A DNA stretch of 64,000 bases from Actinomycetes bacterium (GTDB taxonomy: Bacteria > Actinomycetota > Actinomycetes > Mycobacteriales > Mycobacteriaceae). Location: NCBI GenBank assembly GCA_023432405.1, contig JAEYUQ010000025.1, forward strand, positions 90,185 to 154,184. The letters are read 5' to 3'. Each line of letters opens with the position of its first letter. Position 1 is the first letter of the stretch. Below are positions 9,203 to 18,077 of the stretch, piece after piece. The translations under genes were made by a program, and so were the position numbers. A model generated the notes under the pieces. That model saw only the letters and a list, made by a program, of their open reading frames with translations, ran no database searches and was not told where the DNA came from.

Positions 9203-10099
9203 TTAAGACAACGGAACAGGAAGATTACTCATGACTCCCAAGATGACCCAGGTCAGCATTGCGGAAGGCAACAAACCGTCAATACGATCCATCACACCCC
9301 CATGTCCAGGAAGCGTTTGAGCCATATCTTTAAGACCAAGTTGGCGTTTAAATTGTGATTCCACCAAATCACCCAAAGTAGCACAAAGCACAAGGCCTAC
9401 ACCCAGAGGAATTCCGAACCACCAATACTGCCGAAGAAGGAAGTGAACACAGATAATTCCCACGGTCACACCCAAAAACAGGGAACCTGCCAACCCTTCC
9501 CAGGACTTCTTCGGACTCACAGCTGGAGCCATCGGATGAGTACCAAAAAGCACCCCGAAAATATATCCTCCAACGTCCGATGCCACTACGCATCCGATAA
9601 ATGTGAAGATGTAGTAATTGTTGACCACACCGTCACTCTCAAGCTGAGAAATCATTGCAGCGAAGGTGCCAAACATGGGAATCCAGGTGAGCACCATTAT
9701 GGATACTGCCGAGTCCCTCAACCAATTTCGAGGTCGAGTGTGAATTCCATGATGAAACAACCTACCAACCATGATGGCCATAGCAGCAGCTACAAAAACA
9801 GCTACAAGACCATCGGTGGAAAAGAAGTATGATGCCCACACCATGAATTGCCCGGTCAGGATGAGCATCCATCGAGAGATGATGGCACCATTTTCTCGTA
9901 GCCGCGAGGAAACCTCCCAGGTTGCAACACCAATAGCAACGGCAACAAGTGGATACCACAGTTCAGGCTTGATGAGCATCGCATAAATAACTACGGCGCC
10001 TAAGATCACGCCTGTAGCTATAGCTGCTGGAAGATTGCGTCCAGCAGAATTACGAGGACGCAAACGCTTCTTGTCACCATCTCTCATCACGCTACCCAC
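9203..10099 (-). CDS. cdsA: Phosphatidate cytidylyltransferase (CDP-diacylglycerol synthase)
   Basis: Makes CDP-diacylglycerol from CTP and phosphatidic acid, the branch-point precursor of phosphatidylinositol and cardiolipin. About eight membrane helices follow a basic cytosolic N-terminus (residues 1-22). The family signature appears near the C-terminus: SPKKSWEGLAGS and GDLVESQFKRQLGLKDMAQTLPGHGG, followed by MDRIDGLLP with the catalytic acidic residues. The start is a GTG five bases after the frr stop; an ATG four codons in (10087) is an alternative. It is probably co-transcribed with pyrH and frr. In this lineage its product also feeds PI-mannoside synthesis. Confidence 0.94.
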   Translation of the reverse strand: MGSVMRDGDKKRLRPRNSAGRNLPAAIATGVILGAVVIYAMLIKPELWYPLVAVAIGVATWEVSSRLRENGAIISRWMLILTGQFMVWASYFFSTDGLVAVFVAAAMAIMVGRLFHHGIHTRPRNWLRDSAVSIMVLTWIPMFGTFAAMISQLESDGVVNNYYIFTFIGCVVASDVGGYIFGVLFGTHPMAPAVSPKKSWEGLAGSLFLGVTVGIICVHFLLRQYWWFGIPLGVGLVLCATLGDLVESQFKRQLGLKDMAQTLPGHGGVMDRIDGLLPSAMLTWVILGVMSNLPVPLS

Positions 10100-10104
10100 T
10101 TGAC

Positions 10105-10662
10105 TTAGATGTCCAGCAATTCCTTCTCTTTCTTGGCAACAAGATCATCAATAAGCCCAATGTAGCCCGAGGTTATCTTGTCCAGCTTCTTTTCCGCTGC
10201 AGTCACCTGATCCTCGGGAGCTTCCCCATCCTTCTGAAGCTTCTTGAGTTGCTCCATGCCTTTGCGACGAATGTTCCGGACAGCAATCTTCCCATCTTCA
10301 CCCTTAGCACGGGAGACTTTCACCATTTCTTTACGACGCTCCTCCGTAAGCTGAGGAACAGTCACTCGCAGGGCCTGGCCCTCATTAGTGGGGTTCACTC
10401 CAAGATCTGAGTTGCGTATTGCCGTTTCAATGGCGTCCATTGCAGAGGCGTCGTAAGGGCGAATGAGGAGCATTCGCGGTTCCGGAACGGAGATAGACGA
10501 CATTTGAGTAATGGGGGTGGGGGTACCGTAATACTCAGCTACCAGGCCGTTAAACATTGCAGGGTTGGCGCGCCCTGTCCTAATAGTGGTGAGATCCTCT
10601 CGAGTATGATCAACCGACTGTTCCATGTGATACTCGGCATCAGTCAAAATGTCATCAATCAT
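10105..10662 (-). CDS. frr: Ribosome recycling factor
   Basis: Splits post-termination ribosomes together with EF-G. The 185-residue protein has the standard length, the three-helix bundle sequence with RTGRANPAMFNGL near the N-terminus, and the conserved VRNIRRKGMEQLKKL segment. AAAAGGA lies about seven bases before the ATG. It follows pyrH by 37 bases on the same strand and precedes cdsA, the usual bacterial order. Confidence 0.97.
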   Translation of the reverse strand: MIDDILTDAEYHMEQSVDHTREDLTTIRTGRANPAMFNGLVAEYYGTPTPITQMSSISVPEPRMLLIRPYDASAMDAIETAIRNSDLGVNPTNEGQALRVTVPQLTEERRKEMVKVSRAKGEDGKIAVRNIRRKGMEQLKKLQKDGEAPEDQVTAAEKKLDKITSGYIGLIDDLVAKKEKELLDI

Positions 10663-10699
10663 GAAAAATCCTTTTCAGCGTATGTCTGGCGTTAATTAG

Positions 10700-11467
10700 T
10701 TACAGTGAGGACTGTACGAGAGTACCAATTGATTCACCTGCAACCGCACGGGCAATGTTTCCATCTGTGAGAAGATTGAAAACGAGAATCGGCATATTAT
10801 TGTCCATGCATAGGGAAAAAGCAGTGGAATCAGCAACCTTAAGCCCTTTTTCCAGAACCTCCCGCGGGGAAATCCGATCGAACATCTTGGCGTCTGGATG
10901 AGTTCGAGGATCGGCATCGTAAACACCATCCACCGCTTTTGCCAGGAGAAGTACCTCGCAGTCAATCTCCAAAGCACGCTGTGCGGCAGTGGTGTCAGTG
11001 GAGAAATAGGGGGTTCCCATGCCAGCTCCGAAAATGACCACACGGCCCTTTTCGAGATGCCGCTTCGCCCGCAACGGCAAGTATGGTTCAGCAACTTGAG
11101 CCATGTTAATGGAGGTTTGGACTCGGGTATCGACTCCTTGCCGCTCCAGGAAATCCTGCAGTGCCAGACAGTTCATCACCGTCCCTAGCATTCCCATGTA
11201 ATCACTACGATTACGATCCATGCCGCGCTGCTGGAGTTGTGCTCCACGGAAGAAATTCCCTCCACCAATGACAACGCACACTTGAGTTCCTGCTTTTGAC
11301 ACCTCGGCGATTTGCTTGGCCACGCTATCGACCACATCGGGATCAATGCCTACCTTGCCGCCGCCAAACATTTCACCGCCCAGCTTGAGCATGACGCGCT
11401 TGAATCCAGTCCGTTGGGGTTTCTGGGGGTTGTGCTCGGATGTGGTCACCGTTGGTGTCTCCTTCAT
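10700..11467 (-). CDS. pyrH: Uridylate kinase
   Basis: Phosphorylates UMP to UDP with ATP in pyrimidine nucleotide synthesis. The amino-acid-kinase fold motifs are clear: KLGGEMFGG, VIGGGNFFRGAQL, the DYMGMLGTVMNCLALQ dimer/GTP region, GAGMGTPYFSTDTTAAQRA for substrate binding, and the KAVDGVYDADPR loop. The N-terminus carries about 20 extra, probably flexible residues (KETPTVTTSEHNPQKPQ). It is separated from the upstream tsf by a strong hairpin, so it probably has its own promoter. Confidence 0.96.
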   Translation of the reverse strand: MKETPTVTTSEHNPQKPQRTGFKRVMLKLGGEMFGGGKVGIDPDVVDSVAKQIAEVSKAGTQVCVVIGGGNFFRGAQLQQRGMDRNRSDYMGMLGTVMNCLALQDFLERQGVDTRVQTSINMAQVAEPYLPLRAKRHLEKGRVVIFGAGMGTPYFSTDTTAAQRALEIDCEVLLLAKAVDGVYDADPRTHPDAKMFDRISPREVLEKGLKVADSTAFSLCMDNNMPILVFNLLTDGNIARAVAGESIGTLVQSSL

Positions 11468-11567
11468 TAGTGAACGTGACGAGCTGTCCTTGACGGTGCT
11501 GCCACTACACAGGACAACACCGCGTTCGGGGCACTATTGTACCGTCACTGCCGATGAAGGAATGCGA

Positions 11568-11613
11568 AAGCCCCGCCAGAGTTTATTGTGTTCCCTAAAC
11601 TCTGGCGGGGCTT
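11568..11613 (-). terminator. Strong terminator after tsf
   Basis: A perfect 18-bp inverted repeat (AAGCCCCGCCAGAGTTTA and its complement) around a 10-base loop lies in the tsf-pyrH gap, followed on the minus strand by TTT. It should end rpsB-tsf transcription and separate it from pyrH. Confidence 0.85.
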
Positions 11614-11676
11614 AGCTAGACCAGTTCAACGCTACATGGGACAAGCATGGTTGACACGTGACAACGCATCAACCAC

Positions 11677-12504
11677 CTACTTCTGCCCCACCTCAAAGCG
11701 CTCAAAGCCCAGCAACTTGACACCAGCGGCGTCGATAAGCTGCTGCACAGTCTTCTTACTATCCGCAACAGAAGCCTGATCTACCAGGACGACGTCCTTG
11801 TAGAAACCGTTGAGGCGTCCCTTCACGATGCTGGGAATTGCCTTTTCAGGCTTGCCTTCCTCGCGAGTGATCTCCTCAGCGATTTTCTTCTCATGCTCCA
11901 CAACTTCTTCAGGAACATCATCACGAGTCAAGTACTGAGGCTTGAGGGCTGCAATCTGCATAGCAACGGCATGGGCAGTAGCTTCTGCCTGCTCGCCGTC
12001 ACCGGAATAAGCCACCAAAACACCCACTGCAGGGGGCAAATCAGCGGAACGCTGGTGCAAGTACACAGAAACTTTATCGCCCTCGAGGGTAGCGGCACGA
12101 CGAAGCTGCAACTTCTCACCGATTTTGGCTGACATTTCCTGGAGAGCATCCGCAGCGCGCTGACCGTTAACCTCTACCTCGGCAAGTTCTTCCGGAGTAT
12201 TGGCACCAGCGGCAGCAGCTGCCTCAGCAACCTTCTTTCCGAACTCAACAAACTCAGGGGTCTTCGCCACGAAGTCCGTTTCGGCGTTGATCTCCACCAT
12301 GGTGTGACCGGAAACCGCAATCAAACCCTCAGTGGCATTGCGCTCGGCCCGCTTACCGACGTCCTTAGCGCCCTTGATACGCAGAATCTCCACTGCCTTG
12401 TCGAAATCCCCGTCAGTTTCTTCCAGGGCTTTCTTGCAGTCAAGCATTCCAGACTGAGTCATTTCACGAAGCTTCTTGACGTCAGCTGCAGTGTAATTTG
12501 CCAT
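11677..12504 (-). CDS. tsf: Elongation factor Ts
   Basis: Guanine-nucleotide exchange factor for EF-Tu. The N-terminal UBA-like domain begins MANYTAADVKKLREMTQSGMLDCKKAL, followed by the signature VEINAETDFVAKTPEF and the core and dimerisation domains, for 275 residues in total, normal for the family. It lies 15 bases downstream of rpsB and is co-transcribed with it. A strong hairpin follows the stop. Confidence 0.97.
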   Translation of the reverse strand: MANYTAADVKKLREMTQSGMLDCKKALEETDGDFDKAVEILRIKGAKDVGKRAERNATEGLIAVSGHTMVEINAETDFVAKTPEFVEFGKKVAEAAAAAGANTPEELAEVEVNGQRAADALQEMSAKIGEKLQLRRAATLEGDKVSVYLHQRSADLPPAVGVLVAYSGDGEQAEATAHAVAMQIAALKPQYLTRDDVPEEVVEHEKKIAEEITREEGKPEKAIPSIVKGRLNGFYKDVVLVDQASVADSKKTVQQLIDAAGVKLLGFERFEVGQK

Positions 12505-12519
12505 GACTATAATCCTCCC

Positions 12520-13428
12520 TTACTTGGTCTCTTCTGCGGAATTATCCTCAGCAGCGGAGCCTTCAGCAACAGCTGCTTCCTCAGCAGAGGCCTCGGTGGC
12601 AGGAGTCTGAGCTGCGGACTCCTCTACTCCCTCTACGGGAGTGTCCTCAGGAAGGCCTGCCTCGGCATTCGCTATAGCTGCAGCATCCTTCTCTTCGGTA
12701 TCTCCAGCGGCTTCACGAGCGGCTGCCAGGCGTCGTTCTTCACGAAGCTTCTTGCCTTCTTCCACCGCCGTTGAAATAACACGGGTAAGAACCTGAGTGG
12801 CGCGGATAGCATCGTCGTTACCAGGAATGGGATAGGTAACGTCATCTGGGTCGCAGTTGGTGTCCAGAATAGCTACAACAGGAATGTTCAGCTTCTTGGC
12901 CTCAGCAATAGCGATGTGCTCCTTGTTGGTGTCAACCACCCACAGCGCAGAAGGAGTCTTGGACATATCAGCAATGCCACTGAGAACTCGCTCAAGCTTT
13001 TCCCGCTCACGGGTCAGCATGAGGATTTCCTTCTTGCCACGACCAGCATAGCCATCCTCAGCAGCATCCATCGCCTGCAGCTCTTTCATGCGATTCAGAC
13101 GCTTAGACACTGTCTGGAAGTTGGTCAGCATACCGCCCAACCAGCGCTGATTCACATAGGGCATTCCGGTGCGCTCAGCCTCAGTTTGAATGGCCTCTTG
13201 TGCCTGCTTCTTGGTGCCGACAAACAGAATGGTTCCACCGTGAGCCACAGTCTCCTTGACGAACTCATACGCCTCTGCGATATAAGTCAGCGTCTGCTGA
13301 AGATCAATGATGTAAATGCCATTGCGGTCAGTAAAGATGAATCGCTTCATCTTCGGGTTCCAACGACGAGTCTGATGACCAAAATGGACACCAGCGTCAA
13401 GAAGCTCACGCATGGTTACGACTGCCAT
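12520..13428 (-). CDS. rpsB: 30S ribosomal protein S2 with acidic C-terminal tail
   Basis: Small-subunit ribosomal protein. The core starts MAVVTMRELLDAGVHFGHQTRRWNPKM and contains GTKKQAQE and the NIPVVAILDTNCDPD signature. After about residue 240 it carries a roughly 60-residue Ala/Glu-rich tail (EEKDAAAIANAEAGLPED...EEAAVAEGSAAEDNSAEE) that is absent from short S2 proteins. An AGAGAGAG tract precedes the ATG. It heads the rpsB-tsf operon; the region upstream (13429-13877) must hold its promoter. Confidence 0.97.
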   Translation of the reverse strand: MAVVTMRELLDAGVHFGHQTRRWNPKMKRFIFTDRNGIYIIDLQQTLTYIAEAYEFVKETVAHGGTILFVGTKKQAQEAIQTEAERTGMPYVNQRWLGGMLTNFQTVSKRLNRMKELQAMDAAEDGYAGRGKKEILMLTREREKLERVLSGIADMSKTPSALWVVDTNKEHIAIAEAKKLNIPVVAILDTNCDPDDVTYPIPGNDDAIRATQVLTRVISTAVEEGKKLREERRLAAAREAAGDTEEKDAAAIANAEAGLPEDTPVEGVEESAAQTPATEASAEEAAVAEGSAAEDNSAEETK

Positions 13429-13877
13429 GAAGTGCTCTCTCTCTTCTAGAATTTTGGTTGTTTTCCACAGGTTTTAACCGATCATTCCGGCTTTATCCTG
13501 CTCCTGGCGATACCCAGCTATCCAAACACTCCTGAGGGAGCACCTTGTTTGAACAGCACAGCTCTGAGTGATTGAGGCTCTCCGGTAGCCCACTGGACTA
13601 CCATGCGAGAAAACCACCGAGAACTGGCACCGCGCGAAGTCAGCAGTCCATAACGGCACTCCGCAGAAGAACGCAAACTCTGTCAGTTAGTTCGCACCTC
13701 AGCTGATTACTGTATATAGACAACTGCCGGGCATATTCTAGATGCAAGAAGTCTGGAAAACAAAACAAATTTCTGCTTATCCACAAGCTTCTTCCCAGCA
13801 GTCACTATGAAATCTTTATCCACAAGCTTTTCCTTCCTGTCTTTGCTCACTTTCTCCTGTGCTGCCAGTGTCAAGAT
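13429..13877. other. Gene-free region between rpsB and the M23 gene
   Basis: About 450 bases hold the divergent promoters of rpsB (minus) and the M23 gene (plus). Apart from two 14-base direct repeats containing DnaA-box sequence (annotated separately) I see no convincing gene; short open frames here lack ribosome-binding sites and family resemblance. Confidence 0.5.
13777..13829 (+). repeat. Two direct 14-base repeats containing DnaA-box consensus
   Basis: TTATCCACAAGCTT occurs at 13777-13790 and again at 13816-13829, 39 bases apart (start to start). The first nine bases are the consensus DnaA box TTATCCACA. They lie just upstream of the M23 gene. There is no dnaA, dnaN or AT-rich unwinding region nearby, so this is not evidently the chromosomal origin. 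Confidence 0.6.
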
Positions 13878-14408
13878 ATGGTCTTTTATCTCCGTTTTGC
13901 ATTCCAGAACAAGGTGGGATGGTTCAGAATCCCTGTCTTGCGCGGAGTCGTGTGCGCTCTTCTCATGGGGGCCGCGGTCTGCCCCTCACCCAACGCGAGG
14001 GCTTATATCAACCCATCAACTGGTTCCCCTACGGTTAGCGGAGTGCTACGTGCCTTTGACAAACCTGAACACAACTGGTTAGCAGGGCATCGAGGAGTAG
14101 ATCTGGATCTCGCTGTAGGCGATCCAATACGGAGTGCAGGTATAGGTGTTGTGTCTTTTTCAGGCATGGTGGCAGGAACTCCAACAATCTCGATTACACA
14201 CCCCGATGGGACGCGCACAACCTACCAACCTGCTCACCCCCTGGTGACGCAGGGACAACACGTCAACGAGGGAGAGGTTATAGGAACCCTAGGGCATCCT
14301 TTCGACGGGAAACCAGGCCTTCACTGGGGCGCCAAACGAGGGGAAGAATATCTCAATCCTCTTTCCTTGCTCCACAAACCCAAAATTAGACTCAAGGCGC
14401 TTGATTAG
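13878..14408 (+). CDS. Secreted M23-family (LytM-like) peptidase domain protein
   Basis: Probably acts in the periplasm or cell wall on peptidoglycan or as an amidase regulator. A signal peptide (LRGVVCALLMGAAVCPSPNARA, residues ~21-42) precedes a single M23 domain with HRGVDLDL (H71, D75). The usual HxH motif reads GLHWG, keeping the zinc-ligand histidine H149 but not the first, catalytic histidine. A protein of this shape sits between rpsB and xerC in mycobacteria. No good Shine-Dalgarno precedes the ATG, so the true start may be a little downstream. Its last four bases overlap the end of the convergent xerC. Confidence 0.78.
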   Translation: MVFYLRFAFQNKVGWFRIPVLRGVVCALLMGAAVCPSPNARAYINPSTGSPTVSGVLRAFDKPEHNWLAGHRGVDLDLAVGDPIRSAGIGVVSFSGMVAGTPTISITHPDGTRTTYQPAHPLVTQGQHVNEGEVIGTLGHPFDGKPGLHWGAKRGEEYLNPLSLLHKPKIRLKALD

Positions 14409-15337
14409 GCCCGTGGGTGAGCAAGCTGGTGAATGGCTTTGAGACGTTCAGCATTCACGTGTGTATAAATCTGGGTGGTGTGAAGGGAGGCGTGCCCCAG
14501 CATTTCCTGGACTACTCGCAAATCAGCGCCTCCCTCAAGCATGTGAGTAGCAGCACTATGGCGCAACTCGTGAGGCGAAACAGAGCCTAGTCCTTCACCA
14601 CGAGCGGCGGAGTCAACAATTCGACGCACCTGACGTTGGTTAATGCGCGCACCTCTCACACCGACAAAAAGAGCCTGCTGATCTACTGCCAAATGAGCTC
14701 TACCCTTCTCAAGCCATATAGAAATGGCATGAGCTGCACGACGCCCGCAGGGAACCACACGTTCTTTCCTGCCTTTTCCGAGAACCCTAACGGTACAGCG
14801 GACAAGATCAACGTCGTGAATATCAATTGCACACAGTTCAGCCACTCGTATCCCTGAGGCATAGAGCAATTCCATGATGGCGGTATCTCGTAAGAGCTTC
14901 GGATTCATGTGAGACGCTGACTCTTCACTGAAATGACTGACCACTGCGTCTGCTTCAGAAGGGGTGAGAACATGGGGCAGATGGGTTCCACGTTGTGGTG
15001 TCACCAAACGCGCAGCTATGTCTCGCGGAATATGCCCTTGTTTCATTGCCCACGTGCTCCACGCTCGGACGGAGGCAGTTCTACGAGCACAGGTTGCTCG
15101 GGATAATCCTCGGGCGATGGAATCGGCCAACCATAACCGAAGAGTGTTGAGTGTGAAGTCCGAGAATACTGAAACCCGGTGGGATAAGTCTCGAAGATCC
15201 GAACGATAGGCACGAAGTGTAGCCTCGGAACGCCCTCTCACATCACGTTCGTAGACGATAAAATCCTCAACGGCTTCCATAAATTGTGTATCCGACGACA
15301 CACTGGAGTTATCAGAGGTATGCGTGGAAGTATCCAT
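14405..15337 (-). CDS. xerC: Tyrosine recombinase XerC
   Basis: Site-specific recombinase resolving chromosome dimers at dif. The N-terminal SAM-like DNA-binding domain (FMEAVEDFIVYERDVRGRSEATLRAYRSDL) is followed by the catalytic domain with the full set Arg (SGIRVAEL), Lys (LGKGRKER), HELRHSAATHML, GHASL and the nucleophile in TTQIYTH. I chose the ATG at 15337 because AGAGG lies just upstream; a GTG 14 codons earlier (15379) has none. It follows dprA closely and is convergent with the M23 gene. Confidence 0.93.
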   Translation of the reverse strand: MDTSTHTSDNSSVSSDTQFMEAVEDFIVYERDVRGRSEATLRAYRSDLRDLSHRVSVFSDFTLNTLRLWLADSIARGLSRATCARRTASVRAWSTWAMKQGHIPRDIAARLVTPQRGTHLPHVLTPSEADAVVSHFSEESASHMNPKLLRDTAIMELLYASGIRVAELCAIDIHDVDLVRCTVRVLGKGRKERVVPCGRRAAHAISIWLEKGRAHLAVDQQALFVGVRGARINQRQVRRIVDSAARGEGLGSVSPHELRHSAATHMLEGGADLRVVQEMLGHASLHTTQIYTHVNAERLKAIHQLAHPRA

Positions 15338-15390
15338 CACCTGCCTCTCCGTCTCGGAGTAATTATCAGCCTCAGACACGGCTCAGTATT

Positions 15391-16557
15391 TTACTCGTGG
15401 AGACGAATCCAGTTGTTCCCCGCGCGGTCAATGATGCCACGTTTGTGCATTTCATAGAGAAGATGAACGCTCAGAGCAATAGGAAGTCCAGTCTCTTCGG
15501 CAATGGCCTCCGCGGTTGTCCCCTGAACGGAAATGGCATCAAAAATCTTCAACTCATTGACAGAAAGCTGCTGAACGCGAGAGGGAGAAAACTCAAGCTC
15601 CCATCGTTGATCAGCATCTACCGTCCCCACTGAGCTGAGCAGTTCTCGAATATCGTCACCACTGGTCACTATGCTAGCCACGCCGTCCCTAATTTTACGG
15701 TGGCACCCTACAGAACCAACAGAGCTTACTGGGCCTGGAACTGCCATAGCCACCCTTCCCGCAGCATTCGCCCAAGCAATAGTGTTGAGCGCACCCGAAC
15801 GGTAGGCGGCTTCAATGACTACCGTTCCAGCAGTCAAGGCTGCAACGAGCCGATTGCGCGCAAGGAAACGATGCCGCTGAGGATCATAGTTGGGTGGATA
15901 TTCCGATATGAGGGCACCGTTTACACACAGATCCTCGAAGAGCCCACGGTTGCGTGCCGGGTAGACACGATCTACCCCTCCCGCCATCACTACTGCTGAC
16001 TGTCCTCCTAACTCCAGAGTTCTTTGGTGGGCAGTGGTATCCACTCCGAAAGCACCGCCCGAAACAATAGTCCAGTGGTGAGGAACCAAATCTCCGACAA
16101 TCATGCGTGTGGCTTCATAGCCATATCTACTCATGGCCCGAGAACCCACCACCCCCACCGCCTGAGCGAAAACTTCATTCAGCGCACGCCCCTTTACCCA
16201 AAGAGCATGAGGCTCAGCCACCATAGCTTTATATTTGCTGACATACTCGCCACCTGCCAATTGAGCAAAGCGGAATGCTTGATGTAGCTGCTCACCAGGC
16301 CACTCCTCATCGTCAGGAGTAACAAGACGAGCACCACACTTGTCTGCACGCTCCAGATCTCGCTCTGCCTCGTCATGCTTATACCGCGACTCCGTCTGAT
16401 CCAAGAGCGCAGCACCAATCCAGCTCTCACGATGTTTGATTCCATACGCGATTTCTTCAGCGCTTTTCCCCTTGCGCAACCACTCTGTAATGCCGCGATG
16501 GGGAGGCTCCACTACCCGCGACAAATAGGCCCAGGCTAAGCGGTTTATGCCGCACAT
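15391..16557 (-). CDS. dprA: DNA-processing protein DprA
   Basis: Binds single-stranded DNA and loads RecA in bacteria that take up DNA; outside competent species its role is unclear. The Rossmann-like domain has VVGSR (137-140), SGGAFGVDTTAH (166-177), VMAGGVDRVYPARN, and the GTVVIEAAYRSGALNT and VPGPV motifs. A winged-helix domain (about 325-388) closes the 388-residue protein. Its start overlaps the comM stop by 13 bases, showing translational coupling. No other competence gene (comEA, comEC) is in the window apart from comM. Confidence 0.94.
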   Translation of the reverse strand: MCGINRLAWAYLSRVVEPPHRGITEWLRKGKSAEEIAYGIKHRESWIGAALLDQTESRYKHDEAERDLERADKCGARLVTPDDEEWPGEQLHQAFRFAQLAGGEYVSKYKAMVAEPHALWVKGRALNEVFAQAVGVVGSRAMSRYGYEATRMIVGDLVPHHWTIVSGGAFGVDTTAHQRTLELGGQSAVVMAGGVDRVYPARNRGLFEDLCVNGALISEYPPNYDPQRHRFLARNRLVAALTAGTVVIEAAYRSGALNTIAWANAAGRVAMAVPGPVSSVGSVGCHRKIRDGVASIVTSGDDIRELLSSVGTVDADQRWELEFSPSRVQQLSVNELKIFDAISVQGTTAEAIAEETGLPIALSVHLLYEMHKRGIIDRAGNNWIRLHE

Positions 16558-18077
16558 GAAACCTCCTCAGGAGAATGCAACTCTAGAGCCCGAGCGACGT
16601 CGTCAAGGCACGGGCGAGAGCCTGCCCTAAGGTCACACAGTGTCCAGGCCACCTTCAAAGTCCGATCCACCCCGCGCTGACTGAGGCTTCCATCGAGGAG
16701 ATGAGCTTCGAGAAGAGCCATTGCTGATTCCTCAGCCGGGTGATGCCGTCGCAGGACGTGAGAGTTCATCTCAGCATTTGTTCGACAGGCCCACCCAGCA
16801 TGAGACCACCGAGCTCTGGCACGTTCTCGGGCTTCAACTACCCGACGAGCAATCACGGAGCTGGATTCTCGAGGCACAGTACGAAACGCTGTACCCTCGG
16901 ATTTCATAGTCACACAAAGATCAATCCGATCCCTGAGAGGCCCGGAGAGATTACTCAAATAGTGTTGGCGTACTCTGGCCGGACATCTGCAATCCTGGGG
17001 TTTGGCAGCCCCACAGGGGCAAGGATTTGCTGCCATCACGAGTTGAAAACGAGCTGGAAAGAGATACTCTCGCTGCTTACGGACGAGACGAACCTGCCTC
17101 TCCTCCAGCGGAGTCCTCAAACTGTCCAGAATAGAAGCAGGAATTTCGGAGACCTCATCAAGGAAAAGCACCCCGTGATGTGCAAGGCTCACCGCGCCAG
17201 GAGTGGGGTGACCAGAGCCCCCACCGAGAAGGGCTGCACGAGATATCGAATGGTGGGGAGCTACAAAAGGCGCCACGGTGACCGGGCCATGAAAACTGGT
17301 ACCGGCCACAGAATGTATGCAGGTGGTTTCAATACTTTGCTGCACGCTGAGCGCGGGAAGGAGACCGGGGAGGCGCGCAGCAATCATTGACTTGCCTGAT
17401 CCTGGTGGGCCCACCATCAGGAGATGATGTCCTCCGGCGGCCGCTATTTCAGCCGCTAGCCGGGCTTCTGCTTGCCCGTTAATATCTTCCATATCCACAG
17501 TGACTGCTTCGTTATTTCTCTGAGCACATGGAATATCTTGGGCACGAGGCAAACAGTCAGCACCCTGAATCCATGCCATAACACTGTGTAGATGGGAAGC
17601 CACGAAAACCTTAGGCTCGTCTACCAGCCGGGCTTCCGCAGCGTTGCCTTCTGGAACAATCACGTAGTCAAACCCCATGCGCCGTGCTTCAAGCAAGCTG
17701 GGAATCACTCCCGCTACTGGACGCACACTCCCGTCCAATCCCAACTCACCCATAAACAATGTGGATTCCAGTTTCCGAGTGATTGCATCCTTATGGCAGG
17801 AGGCGGTCAAAATGGCTACTGCCATCGGAAGATCAAAGTGTGATCCGGACTTGGGTAAAGACGCTGGAGATAAATTCACCACCACCTTGATTTTCGGCCA
17901 CGAAAGCTCAGAGTTAGCAACGGCTGTTTTCATGCGATCCCTGGACTCGCTGACTGCTGTATCGGCCAGACCAACCACGTGAGTTCCAGGAAGTCCAGGC
18001 CCCACATTGGCCTCAATGGTAACCAGTACTGGTTCTACCCCTTGAAGGGCAATACTGAAGGTCCTACCGAGCGCCAT
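16545..18077 (-). CDS. comM: YifB/ComM-family Mg-chelatase-like AAA+ ATPase
   Basis: AAA+ helicase family linked to branch migration of recombination intermediates. The N-terminal Lon-like fold (LQGVEPVLVTIEANVGPGLPGTHVVGLAD) is followed by Walker A GPPGSGKS (223-230), Walker B GVLFLDE (302-308), and a cysteine cluster (ANPCPCGAAKPQDCRCP) usual in the family. The ATG at 18077, after AAGGGGG, gives the MALGRTFSIAL start seen in relatives; an earlier in-frame codon at 18122 is unlikely. It overlaps yraN by 14 bases and dprA by 13, so the three are one operon. Confidence 0.94.
   Translation of the reverse strand: MALGRTFSIALQGVEPVLVTIEANVGPGLPGTHVVGLADTAVSESRDRMKTAVANSELSWPKIKVVVNLSPASLPKSGSHFDLPMAVAILTASCHKDAITRKLESTLFMGELGLDGSVRPVAGVIPSLLEARRMGFDYVIVPEGNAAEARLVDEPKVFVASHLHSVMAWIQGADCLPRAQDIPCAQRNNEAVTVDMEDINGQAEARLAAEIAAAGGHHLLMVGPPGSGKSMIAARLPGLLPALSVQQSIETTCIHSVAGTSFHGPVTVAPFVAPHHSISRAALLGGGSGHPTPGAVSLAHHGVLFLDEVSEIPASILDSLRTPLEERQVRLVRKQREYLFPARFQLVMAANPCPCGAAKPQDCRCPARVRQHYLSNLSGPLRDRIDLCVTMKSEGTAFRTVPRESSSVIARRVVEARERARARWSHAGWACRTNAEMNSHVLRRHHPAEESAMALLEAHLLDGSLSQRGVDRTLKVAWTLCDLRAGSRPCLDDVARALELHSPEEVSCAA

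Noticed and set aside
13474..13659. 61-codon frame upstream of rpsB (minus strand)
   Set aside because: No ribosome-binding site, no family resemblance, and it sits where the rpsB promoter must be.
16740..17390. 216-codon open frame on the plus strand
   Set aside because: It lies wholly antisense to comM, has no ribosome-binding site and its composition is that of a mirrored coding frame; the comM product is complete and well conserved.
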